Positions 17,844 to 25,837 of a stretch of DNA of 64,000 bases are shown in pieces. The DNA lies in contig NZ_CP042806.1 in the NCBI RefSeq assembly GCF_008000815.1, forward strand, positions 3,968,001-4,032,000. Reading direction: 5' to 3'. The position numbers were made by a program, and so were the translations under genes. Source of the DNA: Terriglobus albidus (GTDB lineage Bacteria; Acidobacteriota; Terriglobia; Terriglobales; Acidobacteriaceae). The notes beneath the pieces were generated by a model that saw only the letters and a list, made by a program, of their open reading frames with translations, was not told the origin of the DNA and searched no databases. The first letter of the stretch is position 1. Each line of letters begins with the position of its first letter.

Positions 17844-18088
17844 TTGTTCCTCTTCATATAACGCGAAGCGACGGTGTAGATCTGGATGAAACCGCCGGCT
17901 GCACCCACCAGGATGCCTACGACCCCAATCCAGTGCGTCCCCAGCTTGGTGTCGATCCAATGGCCGAGCAGCCAGCCCACCAAACACCCGATCGGCAGCG
18001 CAAAAGCCAACTGGATAAAGGACTCAGCCTTAACCAGGTCGCCAAGGACGCCTTTTGGCTTGCCGGGAGTGCGATTTTCCTCGCTCAT
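17840..18088 (-). CDS. AtpZ/AtpI-family small membrane protein
   Basis: 82 residues from the ATG at 18088 (M-S-E-E-N), which has AGGA six bases upstream. Two membrane helices are seen: [23 protein letters not shown] and [22 protein letters not shown]. This glycine-rich hairpin with a charged linker is characteristic of the AtpZ/AtpQ family found at the head of F-type ATPase operons, where it has been linked to magnesium or calcium transport or c-ring assembly. It overlaps the next gene by four bases. Confidence 0.8.
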   Translation of the reverse strand: MSEENRTPGKPKGVLGDLVKAESFIQLAFALPIGCLVGWLLGHWIDTKLGTHWIGVVGILVGAAGGFIQIYTVASRYMKRNN

Positions 18089-18340
18089 TGCGTGTCCTAT
18101 TACACCACCACGGAAAAAATTCCGCACGGAAGCGCAACTTTCCCTTTACGGATTGGTCCTTGCGACTGTTGGCAGCACGGATCTGGCACGTTCTGCCAAT
18201 GTTCCCAACCAGCAGTCCTCCCCCAGGGGACCGCATCCTCGCATGCGGTCCCCTTTGCTGTCCTAACGGAGACATTTTTCCTCGAAAAATTGGCGGATAT
18301 ACTTGAGTTTTCAAGTCCTTTTGAGAAGCGAGTATTTCTT
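18089..18340. other. Divergent intergenic region between the atp genes and lysS
   Basis: 252 bases that must hold the promoters of both units. I find no protein gene; the open frame running through it on the + strand is an extension of lysS without conserved sequence. A strong hairpin (18226-18253) lies in the middle. A short motif GGCAG..CTGCC occurs at 18170-18200. It could encode a short leader RNA or small RNA ending at the hairpin. Confidence 0.5.
18226..18256 (+). terminator. Hairpin ahead of lysS (leader terminator or small-RNA end)
   Basis: An 11-base perfect stem GGGGACCGCAT/ATGCGGTCCCC (18226-18236 and 18243-18253) is followed by TTT. It lies about 85 bases before the lysS start on the same strand. 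The short T run makes termination uncertain. Confidence 0.5.
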
Positions 18341-19996
18341 TTGTTCGAATCAGAGTTTGAAGAAAAGCTGTATGGCGAGCGCATCGAGACGCTGAAGAAG
18401 ATCGGCGAGCTCGGCCAGCCCCTGTATCCCAACACCTATCCGGTGACGCTGACCATCCCGGAGGCCCGAGCGAAGTTCAGCACGCTGTCCGCTGAAGATC
18501 TGGACGCGCAGAAGCCGCCTGTCGCCATAGCGGGACGCATCATGGCCATTCGCCTGCAGGGAAAGACCGGCTTTGCGGCGCTGCAGCAGAACGGCGAGCG
18601 CCTGCAGATCTACGTCCGCAAGGACGCGGTCAGCGAAGAACAGTTCGCGCTCTACAAGCTTCTTGATCTCGGCGATCACATCGGTGTGCAGGGTTACATC
18701 TTCCGCACCCGCACTGGCGAACTCACCATTCACGTCGAGTCGCTCAGTTTCCTGACCAAGGCTCTGCTGCCGCTCCCTGACAAGTTCTCCGGCCTGGCAG
18801 ATATCGAGACCCGCTATCGCCGCCGCTACCTCGACCTCTTCACCGATACGGGAGACTTCGAGGAGATTTCTCCAGTTGAAGAAGGCGGCGCTCTTCAGCA
18901 AGGTCAGCGCCTGCGCGCCCCCTCACGTGAGGTCTTCTTCAAGCGCGCCAAGATACTGCGCGCCATTCGCAACTACTTCGACTCGCGTGGGTACATCGAG
19001 GTGGAGACCCCAATGATGCAGTCCATCGCGGGCGGCGCGGCGGCACGTCCGTTCCAGACGCATCACAATGCGCTCGACCTGGACCTCTATCTCCGCATCG
19101 CTCCGGAGCTCTATCTCAAGCGCCTTGTCGTCGGCGGCGTCGATCGCGTCTACGAGATCAATCGCAACTTCCGCAACGAAGGCATCAGCACCCAGCACAA
19201 TCCCGAGTTCACGATGCTGGAGTTCTACCAGGCCTACGCGAACTACTGGGACCTGATGCAGATCACCGAAGAGCTGGTCACCTATGTCGCCAACGAGGTG
19301 AACGGAACCACCGTCGCACGCTTCCCGCTCCCTAAGGGCAAGCGTGCAGGACAGATGGTGGAGGTAGACCTCGCCAAGTGGCGGCGTCTATCAATGCGTG
19401 AGGCGATCATCACCTTCTGGCCTGAGGCCGCAGGCACGAAGCCATCGATGGACGCCTTTGGTTCGCACGACACCGTTGCCGGTCTCGTGCAGCAACTCCG
19501 CTCGGCCGGTATCGATCTTCCCTACGATGCGAAGGAGCCGCTCGGCAGAACCATTGCAACTGTCTTCGAGACCATTGCCGAAGAGCATCTGGTCGAGCCC
19601 ACGATCATCTACGACTTCCCTCTCGCGGTATCGCCGCTCAGCAAAGTGAAGCCCGATGAACCGGAGTGGGTAGAGCGATTCGAGTTCTACATCGGCGGCT
19701 TCGAAGTCGGTAATGCCTTCAGCGAGCTGAACGACCCCGAAGACCAGCGCCGCCGCTTCGAGATGCAGCTTGAGGAGAAGGCTCGCGGCGATGAAGAAGC
19801 TCACGCCATGGACGAAGACTATGTCCGCGCCCTGGCCTATGGTCTGCCTCCGACCGGCGGTGAAGGCATCGGCATCGATCGCCTGACCATGCTTCTGACC
19901 GGCTCGCGCTCGATCCGTGATGTCATCCTCTTCCCGTTGCTTCGTCCGCAACAGAAACAGGCGGAGAAGCAGGAGCATGGGGAGTCTGCGGAATAA
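18341..19996 (+). CDS. lysS: Lysyl-tRNA synthetase (class II)
   Basis: Charges tRNA-Lys. From the TTG at 18341 (L-F-E-S-E-F) it has 551 residues: an OB-fold anticodon domain ([41 protein letters not shown]) and the class II core with motif 2 ([20 protein letters not shown]) and motif 3 ([20 protein letters not shown]). The 136 codons open upstream are not conserved, so I rejected them. About 27 residues ([15 protein letters not shown] onward) are inserted between YLDLF and REVFFKRA, where most LysRS have only a few residues. The start codon is the least certain point. Confidence 0.93.
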   Translation: MFESEFEEKLYGERIETLKKIGELGQPLYPNTYPVTLTIPEARAKFSTLSAEDLDAQKPPVAIAGRIMAIRLQGKTGFAALQQNGERLQIYVRKDAVSEEQFALYKLLDLGDHIGVQGYIFRTRTGELTIHVESLSFLTKALLPLPDKFSGLADIETRYRRRYLDLFTDTGDFEEISPVEEGGALQQGQRLRAPSREVFFKRAKILRAIRNYFDSRGYIEVETPMMQSIAGGAAARPFQTHHNALDLDLYLRIAPELYLKRLVVGGVDRVYEINRNFRNEGISTQHNPEFTMLEFYQAYANYWDLMQITEELVTYVANEVNGTTVARFPLPKGKRAGQMVEVDLAKWRRLSMREAIITFWPEAAGTKPSMDAFGSHDTVAGLVQQLRSAGIDLPYDAKEPLGRTIATVFETIAEEHLVEPTIIYDFPLAVSPLSKVKPDEPEWVERFEFYIGGFEVGNAFSELNDPEDQRRRFEMQLEEKARGDEEAHAMDEDYVRALAYGLPPTGGEGIGIDRLTMLLTGSRSIRDVILFPLLRPQQKQAEKQEHGESAE

Positions 19997-20123
19997 CCTT
20001 CATTTCTTCGTTCTCTGCATTGAGCCCGGTTTCGACTGGGCTCAATGCTTTTACGCACGATTCAAATCGTTCTTTCGATCGATCGTTGGCCAACACGGCT
20101 TCCTTCCAACTATCCTTAAGCGT

Positions 20124-20921
20124 GTGAATATCCTTTTTGTCGGCGATATCTTCGGCTCGGCCGGTCGCCGTATTGTTACCGAACATCTGCCTCACGTCCT
20201 TGAGACACACACCGTCGACCTCCTGATCGTGAATGGTGAAAACGCCGCCGGAGGCTTCGGCATTACTCCCGCCCTCGCCGAAGACATCTTCGACATGGGC
20301 GCCCATGTCATCACCACGGGCAACCACTTCTGGGACAAAAAAGAGATCCTCGAGTACGTCGCCTCCGTCCCGTCCTACTCGCATGACCGCGCGCGGCGGA
20401 TCATCCGTCCCGCGAACTTCTCGCCCGCAACGCCAGGGTTCGGCGTCTACGAAGGCACACTTCCTGACGGCCAGACCTATGCCGTCATCAACCTGCAGGG
20501 GCGGGTCTTCATGCAGCAGAACGACGATCCTTTCCGCAAAGCCGACACGCTGCTTCGCGACATTAAAGCGAAGGTCATTTTTGTTGACTTCCATGCCGAA
20601 GCAACCAGCGAAAAGGTCGCCATGGGCTGGTATCTGGACGGCCGGGTGACAGCCATTCTGGGCACACATACGCATATCCCAACGGCCGATGAGCGCATCC
20701 TTCCGGGCGGTACGGCCTATCAGACAGACGTGGGCATGTCCGGCCCCTACGATTCCGTGATCGGAGTCCAGACAGAGCTTGTCCTGAACCGTTTCCTCAC
20801 CGGCGCACCGGGGAAGTTTGAGGCGGCCAAGGGCAATCCCAAGATGTGCGCCACCCTGATCCGTTGCGACGGAGCGACGGGCCGGGCCAACGGCATCCAA
20901 CGCATCATGCTGGGGGAGTAG
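20124..20921 (+). CDS. ymdB: YmdB-family metallophosphoesterase (TIGR00282)
   Basis: 265 residues from the GTG at 20124 (V-N-I-L-F-V-G-D), the usual length of this family of dinuclear-metal phosphodiesterases acting on 2',3'-cyclic nucleotides. Metal-site motifs: FVGDIFGSAG, IVNGENAAGGFGI, TTGNHFWDKKEI, FVDFHAEATSEK and ILGTHTHIPTADE. The frame is open well upstream, but that part is the lysS end and noncoding sequence. The stop abuts a palindromic repeat element (20921-21034). Confidence 0.92.
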   Translation: MNILFVGDIFGSAGRRIVTEHLPHVLETHTVDLLIVNGENAAGGFGITPALAEDIFDMGAHVITTGNHFWDKKEILEYVASVPSYSHDRARRIIRPANFSPATPGFGVYEGTLPDGQTYAVINLQGRVFMQQNDDPFRKADTLLRDIKAKVIFVDFHAEATSEKVAMGWYLDGRVTAILGTHTHIPTADERILPGGTAYQTDVGMSGPYDSVIGVQTELVLNRFLTGAPGKFEAAKGNPKMCATLIRCDGATGRANGIQRIMLGE

Positions 20922-21034
20922 GAGCATTTCCCTGTAGGTCTAGAGTAGGGCTACCGCATCTATGGGCGTTTTCCGCAATGAAAACGCCGCTGCACTTCTT
21001 TTTCGGGCTACCCAGCAACAGGGAAACTGCTCTA
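20921..21034 (+). repeat. Palindromic 110-base MITE-like element, copy A
   Basis: Imperfect terminal inverted repeats (AGCATTTCCCTGT at 20923-20935 and ACAGGGAAACTGCT at 21018-21031) enclose a conserved core CCGCATCTATGGGCGTTTTC at 20954-20973, which forms a hairpin with GAAAACGCC. It starts at the ymdB stop codon. Two more copies lie in this window. Confidence 0.8.
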
Positions 21035-21135
21035 AACAACTCGCATCGCACCGGCATCAGAAAGAATCTAAACGGTTGACGCTCACCTGTACGATGGAAC
21101 ACAGGTCACATAAGGGTTCTGAAGGATTCTCAGTT

Positions 21136-22485
21136 TTGAGGCTTGTACGCTCTGTCATTTGCTTTCCTGTTGTTCTGGCTGCCGCCCTGGCAGCTCCGGC
21201 GGCGCACGCCCAGATCTCATTCAGCTCCGCCATCGACCTCGCCCTTCGCAATAGCCCTAAGGTCAAGATGGCCGAGGCCGATGTCGCCAAATCGACAGCG
21301 GTACTCTCCGAATCAAGGGATGTCTTTATTCCGTCGCTCAGCGCGGGCTCAGGTCTCGGCTACTCCTACGGCTTCCCTGTCGGCCAGCCGACGCTCTATA
21401 GCTTCACAGTGCAATCGTTGGTCTTCGACCAGTCGCAAAAGAACTACATCCGGGCTGCGCGGATGGGGCTTGAAGCTGCCAATTACGCCCTCGCGGATGC
21501 ACGTCAGGCGGTCGCAGAAGACACCGCACTCACCTATCTTGCCCTTGATCACGATCTGCAACGCCTGGACGGATTGCAGCAGCAGCTGGCCTCCGCTTCC
21601 CGGCTGACGGAGATTACCCAGGCCAGGCTCGATGCAAACCAGGACAGCAGGATCGACTTCACCAAATCCCGCCTTACCGCAGCTCAGGTACGGCTCGCAC
21701 GTCTGCATACCGAAAGCGATACGAACTTTCAGCGGCAGCATCTGGCGAATCTGACCGGACTTCCGCCAGAAGGCCTGAGTACGATTCACGACAGCATTCC
21801 ACAGCCGCCTGCTCCGGTTGCGGAGACACCGGCGGTGACCAATATTCCCGCAATCCAGGCCGCATACGCCAGCGCGCAGTCGAAGTTCCAGGTGGCCTTC
21901 GGTGACTCGCGCAAGATGTATCGTCCGCAGATTGCGTTCGCGGCCCAGTACAACCGCTATGCGGAGTTCAACAACTATCAGGACTACTACCGGAACTTCC
22001 AGAGAAATAACTTCTCCTTCGGTATTCAGTTGAACTGGCCCATCTTCAATGCCAATCTCCGCGCCAAAGCGAGAGAGTCCGTCGCGGACGCCGTGCGAGC
22101 GCAATACGACGCAGACCGCGTCAAGAAAGAGTTTCTGGAGGGCCGTGCGAAGGCCGTAAACGCGCTGCCGGAACTCGCCGTACGCACCGAGATTGCCACG
22201 CTGGACCGGGACCTGGCGCAACAGCAACTGGAAGCGGTGCAGATTCAGCTCAACCAGGGTTCGGGAAATCCGAACGCTCCGCAGCCAACTCCGAAAGATG
22301 AGCAGAACGCACGCATTCAGGAGCGCCAGAAATTTCTGGATCTACTGGATGCTGACCTCGCGCTTCGTCAGACGCAGATCAGCGCCTTGCGCGTTACCGG
22401 TCAACTGGAACAGTGGTTAAAGAGCTCTGTCCGGCTGGACAATACGCTGCCGCAAGCTCCGTCAGCGGCAACCTCAAAGCCCTGA
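21136..22485 (+). CDS. TolC-family outer membrane protein
   Basis: 449 residues. The signal peptide (LRLVRSVICFPVVLAAALAAPAAHA) is followed by a TolC-type repeat of long helices: DLALRNSPKVKMAEADVAKS early on, and a second half beginning AIQAAYASAQSKFQVAFGDS. I chose the TTG at 21136 because AAGGA lies nine bases before it and it gives a clean signal peptide; the ATG at 21094 has no ribosome site, and the frame above runs into the repeat element. No inner-membrane pump or adaptor gene lies beside it, so the partner and substrate are unknown. Confidence 0.88.
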   Translation: MRLVRSVICFPVVLAAALAAPAAHAQISFSSAIDLALRNSPKVKMAEADVAKSTAVLSESRDVFIPSLSAGSGLGYSYGFPVGQPTLYSFTVQSLVFDQSQKNYIRAARMGLEAANYALADARQAVAEDTALTYLALDHDLQRLDGLQQQLASASRLTEITQARLDANQDSRIDFTKSRLTAAQVRLARLHTESDTNFQRQHLANLTGLPPEGLSTIHDSIPQPPAPVAETPAVTNIPAIQAAYASAQSKFQVAFGDSRKMYRPQIAFAAQYNRYAEFNNYQDYYRNFQRNNFSFGIQLNWPIFNANLRAKARESVADAVRAQYDADRVKKEFLEGRAKAVNALPELAVRTEIATLDRDLAQQQLEAVQIQLNQGSGNPNAPQPTPKDEQNARIQERQKFLDLLDADLALRQTQISALRVTGQLEQWLKSSVRLDNTLPQAPSAATSKP

Positions 22486-22503
22486 TTCGCACTCTTACCA
22501 GGA

Positions 22504-22821
22504 ATGCGTAAGGTATTTCCGCTCATCATCCTGCTATTGGTAGGAGGGGTGATCTACGGTGTGTATCACGACCGCCGTCTGGATGCTCGTCTGAACCAGG
22601 TCTTTCCGCAGGAACCGGAATCCATCGTCAAGGAAGCCATGGGCACTCCGAGCGCGATTAGCAGCCCTTGTTCTGCCTATGGAACGACCGTCACCCTTGG
22701 CGACTGCGACCATGTCCTGGTCTATCGCTCCTTCTTCTATTCCCTGCATCCGAAGTTCTGGCTCGTATTTGTGGACGCTAAGGGGCTGACCACGGCCACC
22801 TCCCGGCAAAACCTTCCTTAA
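22504..22821 (+). CDS. Unknown small membrane-anchored protein
   Basis: 105 residues. One N-terminal membrane helix (VFPLIILLLVGGVIYGVY) is followed by a short charged linker and a small soluble domain with two Cys (SSPCSAYG and LGDCDHVLVY) that could form a disulfide outside the membrane. AGGA directly precedes the ATG. It lies 18 bases after the TolC-like gene and is probably cotranscribed with it. No family recognised. Confidence 0.7.
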   Translation: MRKVFPLIILLLVGGVIYGVYHDRRLDARLNQVFPQEPESIVKEAMGTPSAISSPCSAYGTTVTLGDCDHVLVYRSFFYSLHPKFWLVFVDAKGLTTATSRQNLP

Positions 22822-22932
22822 AAGCGTTTTCCCTGTGGGTGTAATGTGGGCGTTCCGCATCTATGGGCGTTTTCCGCAAGAAAACGCCGCTGCGCGCCCT
22901 TCCGGGATCCCCAGCAACAGGGAAAATACTTT
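22821..22932 (+). repeat. Palindromic 110-base MITE-like element, copy B
   Basis: 16-base terminal inverted repeats with 14 matches (22821-22836 and 22917-22932). The core has the same GGGCGTTTTCCGCA..GAAAACGCC hairpin as copies A and C. It lies in the gap between the small membrane protein, whose stop it touches, and hpnJ. Confidence 0.85.
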
Positions 22933-23036
22933 AAATAGCGGTACCTGCATAGGTTCCATTCGGAGCTTCTGAGACGCCCTGCCCCGGTTCCGGGGAAGTT
23001 TCCCCAGGCCCGAATGGTAAAATCAGGGGTACTACC

Positions 23037-24515
23037 ATGCCGCTGAAAACGCTGTTTCTTAACCCGCCTTCGTTTGAGAATTTTGACGGCGGAGCCAGCT
23101 CCCGCTGGCCCGCTACCCGCGAAATCGAGTCGTACTGGTATCCCGTGTGGCTTGCGTATCCGGCTGGAATGCTTGAGGGTTCGCGTCTGCTGGATGCCCC
23201 TCCGCACCACATCTCCGCAGACGAGACGATCGAGATCGCCAAGGGTTACGAGTTCCTGGTGCTGTTCACCTCGACCGTAGGCTGGGCCGGCGACCACGCA
23301 TTGGCACAGGCCATCAAGAACGCCAACCCCAGCATTAAGATCGCCTTCGTCGGACCGCCGGTCACCACTGACCCGGATCGCGCCCTGAACGAGTGCTCGG
23401 TGATCGACTTTGTCTGCCGCCGCGAGTTTGACTTCTCTGTCGTCGAGTTTGCGCAGGGCAAGCCGTTGCACGAGATCCTCGGCATCAGTTATCGCAATGC
23501 CGACGGCACCATTCAGCATAATCCTGACCGTCCACAGGTCGAGAACCTCGACCAGATGCCCTGGGCGACTCAGATCTACAAGCGCGATATGGACGTGACG
23601 AAGTACAACGTCCCCTTCCTGCTGCATCCCTACATCGCGCTCTACTCCACCCGCGGATGCCCGGCGCAGTGCACCTACTGCCTGTGGCCGCAGACCCTCT
23701 CCGGCCATGCCTGGCGTAAGCGCTCGACCGACGACGTCGCCGCCGAGATGAAGTGGGCCAAGGAGAACTTCCCCGACGTCAAGGAGTTCTTCTTCGACGA
23801 CGATACCTTCAATATTCAGAAGGCGCGCACCATCGAGCTGTGCGGCAAGCTGAAGCCGCTCGGCATCACATGGTCCTGCACTTCGCGCGTGACCACCGAC
23901 CGCGACACGCTGAAGGCCATGAAAGAAGCCGGCTGCCGCCTGCTGATCGTGGGCTTCGAATCCGGCGATCCGCAGATCCTGAAGAACATCAAGAAGGGCG
24001 CTACCGTCGAGCGCGCCCGCGACTTCGTGAAGGACTGCCACGATCTCGGCCTGGTCATCCACGCCGACTTCATCCTCGGCCTTCCGGGCGAGACCAAGGA
24101 GTCGATCCGTAACACGATCAACTTCGCCAAGACGCTGGACTGCGAAACCATCCAGGTCTCCATCGCACACGCCTACCCCGGCACCGAGTTCTACGACTAC
24201 GCCAAGAAGAACGGCTTCATCACCAACGAGGTTATGTCGGACGATAGCGGCCACCAGATGGCGCACATCGAGTACCCCGGTCTGCCGACCGAGTACGTCC
24301 TCGAGATGGTGCACCGCTTCTATGACGAGTACTACTTCCGTCCGAAGGCGGCTTTCCGCGTGATCTGGAAGGCGATCGTCAACCGCGACGTTCCTCGTCT
24401 GTACCAGGAGGCCAAGGCCTTCCTGAAGCTGCGTTCGCAGCGCAACAAGGTCGTGAAACAGAAGAAGGCGGAGAATGCGATGAAGCAGCAGGAATCCGTC
24501 AGCATGAACGCGTAG
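23037..24515 (+). CDS. hpnJ: Hopanoid-associated radical SAM protein HpnJ
   Basis: 492 residues. The N-terminal B12-binding-like domain begins with KTLFLNPPSFENFDGGASSR, the hallmark of HpnJ. The radical SAM domain carries the 4Fe-4S ligands C208-x3-C212-x2-C215 (RGCPAQCTYC) and typical downstream motifs (EFFFDDDTFN, GFESGDPQILKNIKKG, FILGLPGETKESI). HpnJ is known to convert glucosamine-linked bacteriohopanetetrol to the cyclitol ether by ring contraction. Its usual partners hpnI (glycosyltransferase) and hpnK (deacetylase) are not adjacent. AGGGG precedes the ATG by about eight bases. Confidence 0.92.
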   Translation: MPLKTLFLNPPSFENFDGGASSRWPATREIESYWYPVWLAYPAGMLEGSRLLDAPPHHISADETIEIAKGYEFLVLFTSTVGWAGDHALAQAIKNANPSIKIAFVGPPVTTDPDRALNECSVIDFVCRREFDFSVVEFAQGKPLHEILGISYRNADGTIQHNPDRPQVENLDQMPWATQIYKRDMDVTKYNVPFLLHPYIALYSTRGCPAQCTYCLWPQTLSGHAWRKRSTDDVAAEMKWAKENFPDVKEFFFDDDTFNIQKARTIELCGKLKPLGITWSCTSRVTTDRDTLKAMKEAGCRLLIVGFESGDPQILKNIKKGATVERARDFVKDCHDLGLVIHADFILGLPGETKESIRNTINFAKTLDCETIQVSIAHAYPGTEFYDYAKKNGFITNEVMSDDSGHQMAHIEYPGLPTEYVLEMVHRFYDEYYFRPKAAFRVIWKAIVNRDVPRLYQEAKAFLKLRSQRNKVVKQKKAENAMKQQESVSMNA

Positions 24516-24536
24516 TACCAATACAGGCTGTACAAC

Positions 24537-24564
24537 ATGAGGCGGGGCTTTGGCCCCGCCTCAT
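24537..24564 (+). terminator. Hairpin after hpnJ
   Basis: A 12-base perfect stem (24537-24548 with 24553-24564, loop TTTG) lies 21 bases after the hpnJ stop. There is no T run, so it may act as a transcript-stabilising or weak terminating structure. Confidence 0.6.
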
Positions 24565-24587
24565 GCTTGCCGAAGAAAGATGAACGG

Positions 24588-25004
24588 ATGAGCTCCACGC
24601 ATCACACACTGACTCCGCAACGCTGGCTGATCCTGATGTGCGTCATGGTCGGAGCGGCGGTCGGCGATTTCCTGCTGGCGCGAGGGATGCAGCAGGTCGG
24701 CGCCGTCGATCTGCATCACCTGGGAACGCTGTTTACCGCAATCGGCAATCCCTGGGTCATCTGCGGCATTCTGGTCCTGCTGGGCTTCATGGCATGCAAC
24801 ATCACAGCGCTGAGCTGGGCAGACGTCAGCTTTGTCTATCCGGCAACAGCCTTCGGCAACGTAATCATTGCTCTGCTCTCAAAGTTTTTTCTGCACGAAG
24901 ATATCTCCAAGTCGCGCTGGCTGGGGATCTCGCTGATCGTTGTCGGTGTCGGATTTGTGGCGCAGGGCCCCTCAAGGACAGAACATGCCGAGGAGACACC
25001 ATGA
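24588..25004 (+). CDS. Half-size EamA/DMT-family membrane protein
   Basis: 138 residues and four predicted helices, the size of one half of an EamA transporter, like ArnE/ArnF or EmrE. Start ATG 24588 (M-S-S-T-H-H); the frame continues upstream through the hairpin. The helix-3/4 region LSWADVSFVYPATAFGNVIIALLSKFFLHEDISKSRWLGISLIVVGVGF is the EamA signature. A second half-size EamA gene follows at 25317, so the two may form a heterodimer. The position after hpnJ suggests a link to hopanoid or lipid-linked sugar transport; this is inference. Confidence 0.82.
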   Translation: MSSTHHTLTPQRWLILMCVMVGAAVGDFLLARGMQQVGAVDLHHLGTLFTAIGNPWVICGILVLLGFMACNITALSWADVSFVYPATAFGNVIIALLSKFFLHEDISKSRWLGISLIVVGVGFVAQGPSRTEHAEETP

Positions 25005-25075
25005 TCCATCCTCAGGCAACATCTTTGAAGGTCTGCGGATGCTCTTCCTCTTGTTGTCCTTCGCCGCCGTTCTGA
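25001..25075 (+). CDS. Possible Cys-rich micro-ORF coupled to the EamA gene
   Basis: A 24-codon frame whose ATG overlaps the EamA stop (ATGA) and has AGGAG six bases upstream, the arrangement of translational coupling. The product would contain KVCGCSSSCCPSPPF, with four Cys in eight residues. It is too short for statistical support and could be chance, but the ribosome site and overlap are better than random. Confidence 0.25.
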   Translation: MIHPQATSLKVCGCSSSCCPSPPF

Positions 25076-25316
25076 AGAAACTCTTCGACTGCGCTCCGGG
25101 GTGCTTCAGCGTCCCGCAGCAGAATGGAGCTCGGCTTGCTAAATAGCACGGATAGCTGCTGTAAGGTAAGAAATGGAGTGACCATTGCGCCCTCACCTCT
25201 TCGGCAGCCTCAATAGGCTGCTGACATAGCCTCTGACGACCCTGGAGTGTCCTCTGGTTTTCTCGCTGCTTTCAATTCCTTCCATCTCCGCCGGATCCCA
25301 CTATCTCCGCCAGCGT
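25076..25316. other. Intergenic gap without a recognised gene
   Basis: Between the micro-ORF and the second EamA gene. It contains a weak hairpin (GGCAGCCTCAATAGGCTGC near 25202-25220) and no convincing frame or RNA. The gap between two genes that look like a pair is unusually long. Confidence 0.4.
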
Positions 25317-25715
25317 GTGACCGCGCATCTTCCAGCTGTCTCACTGCACGCATGGGTGACGATATGGACCGTGGTCGTCTTTGCTACGGCTGGTGACATC
25401 CTCATCGCTGGCGCTATGCGCCGGTTGGGGGATCTCGATGAGATTCGCGCAAAATCGGGCCTCGGCGGAGCGATTAAAGCAGTTGTCACTAGTCCGTTTC
25501 TGGTGGCCGGCATCGGCTGTATGGCGGTCAGCTTCTTCGCCCTTCTCTATGCGCTCTCAGTTGCCGATCTTTCGCTGATTGCTCCGGCAACCGCCTCTCT
25601 TACCTATATCGCGACCTCGGTTTCAGCCCGCATCTTCCTGAAAGAACAGGTAGATAAGCGCCGCTGGATTGCCGCATTGTTTGTCGGGGCCGGTGTTCTT
25701 CTATTGGAACGATAG
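25317..25715 (+). CDS. Second half-size EamA/DMT-family membrane protein
   Basis: 132 residues with four predicted helices (VTIWTVVVFATAGDILIAGAM, SPFLVAGIGCMAVSFFALLYAL, SLIAPATASLTYIATSVSARIFL, WIAALFVGAGVLLL). The arrangement is the same as in the gene at 24588, and both carry the AGD motif in helix 1 (VGAAVGDFL and FATAGDILI) and an acidic residue-K-RW segment before the last helix. The GTG start at 25317 has no clear ribosome site, so the true start is unsure. Probably the partner subunit of the upstream protein. Confidence 0.8.
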   Translation: MTAHLPAVSLHAWVTIWTVVVFATAGDILIAGAMRRLGDLDEIRAKSGLGGAIKAVVTSPFLVAGIGCMAVSFFALLYALSVADLSLIAPATASLTYIATSVSARIFLKEQVDKRRWIAALFVGAGVLLLER

Positions 25716-25837
25716 GTAACCAACTTGGGGCAGTCGCTCTGTTACTCTGTATCTAAGATCTCTTTCAAAACCAAAATCATAAAAAATCTAGTAGCATCAT
25801 GCTTTCGTTGTGATTCTACGGGCTTAAGGTAGATAAG

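Noticed and set aside
18192-18260. T-box riboswitch ahead of lysS
   Set aside because: The hairpin AGGGGACCGCAT only loosely resembles the 14-base T-box element; the specifier stem and the full T-box core are not seen.
17933-18340. Long N-terminal extension of lysS
   Set aside because: The 136 extra codons overlap the divergent atp gene and its promoter region, contain a terminator-like hairpin and show no LysRS similarity; conserved sequence begins at about 18341.
19923-20927. 334-codon frame on the - strand over ymdB
   Set aside because: Antisense to all metal-site motifs of the phosphoesterase; no family resemblance.
22818-24521. 567-codon frame on the - strand over hpnJ
   Set aside because: Antisense shadow of hpnJ, which has intact radical SAM motifs; part of it even reads through the palindromic repeat.
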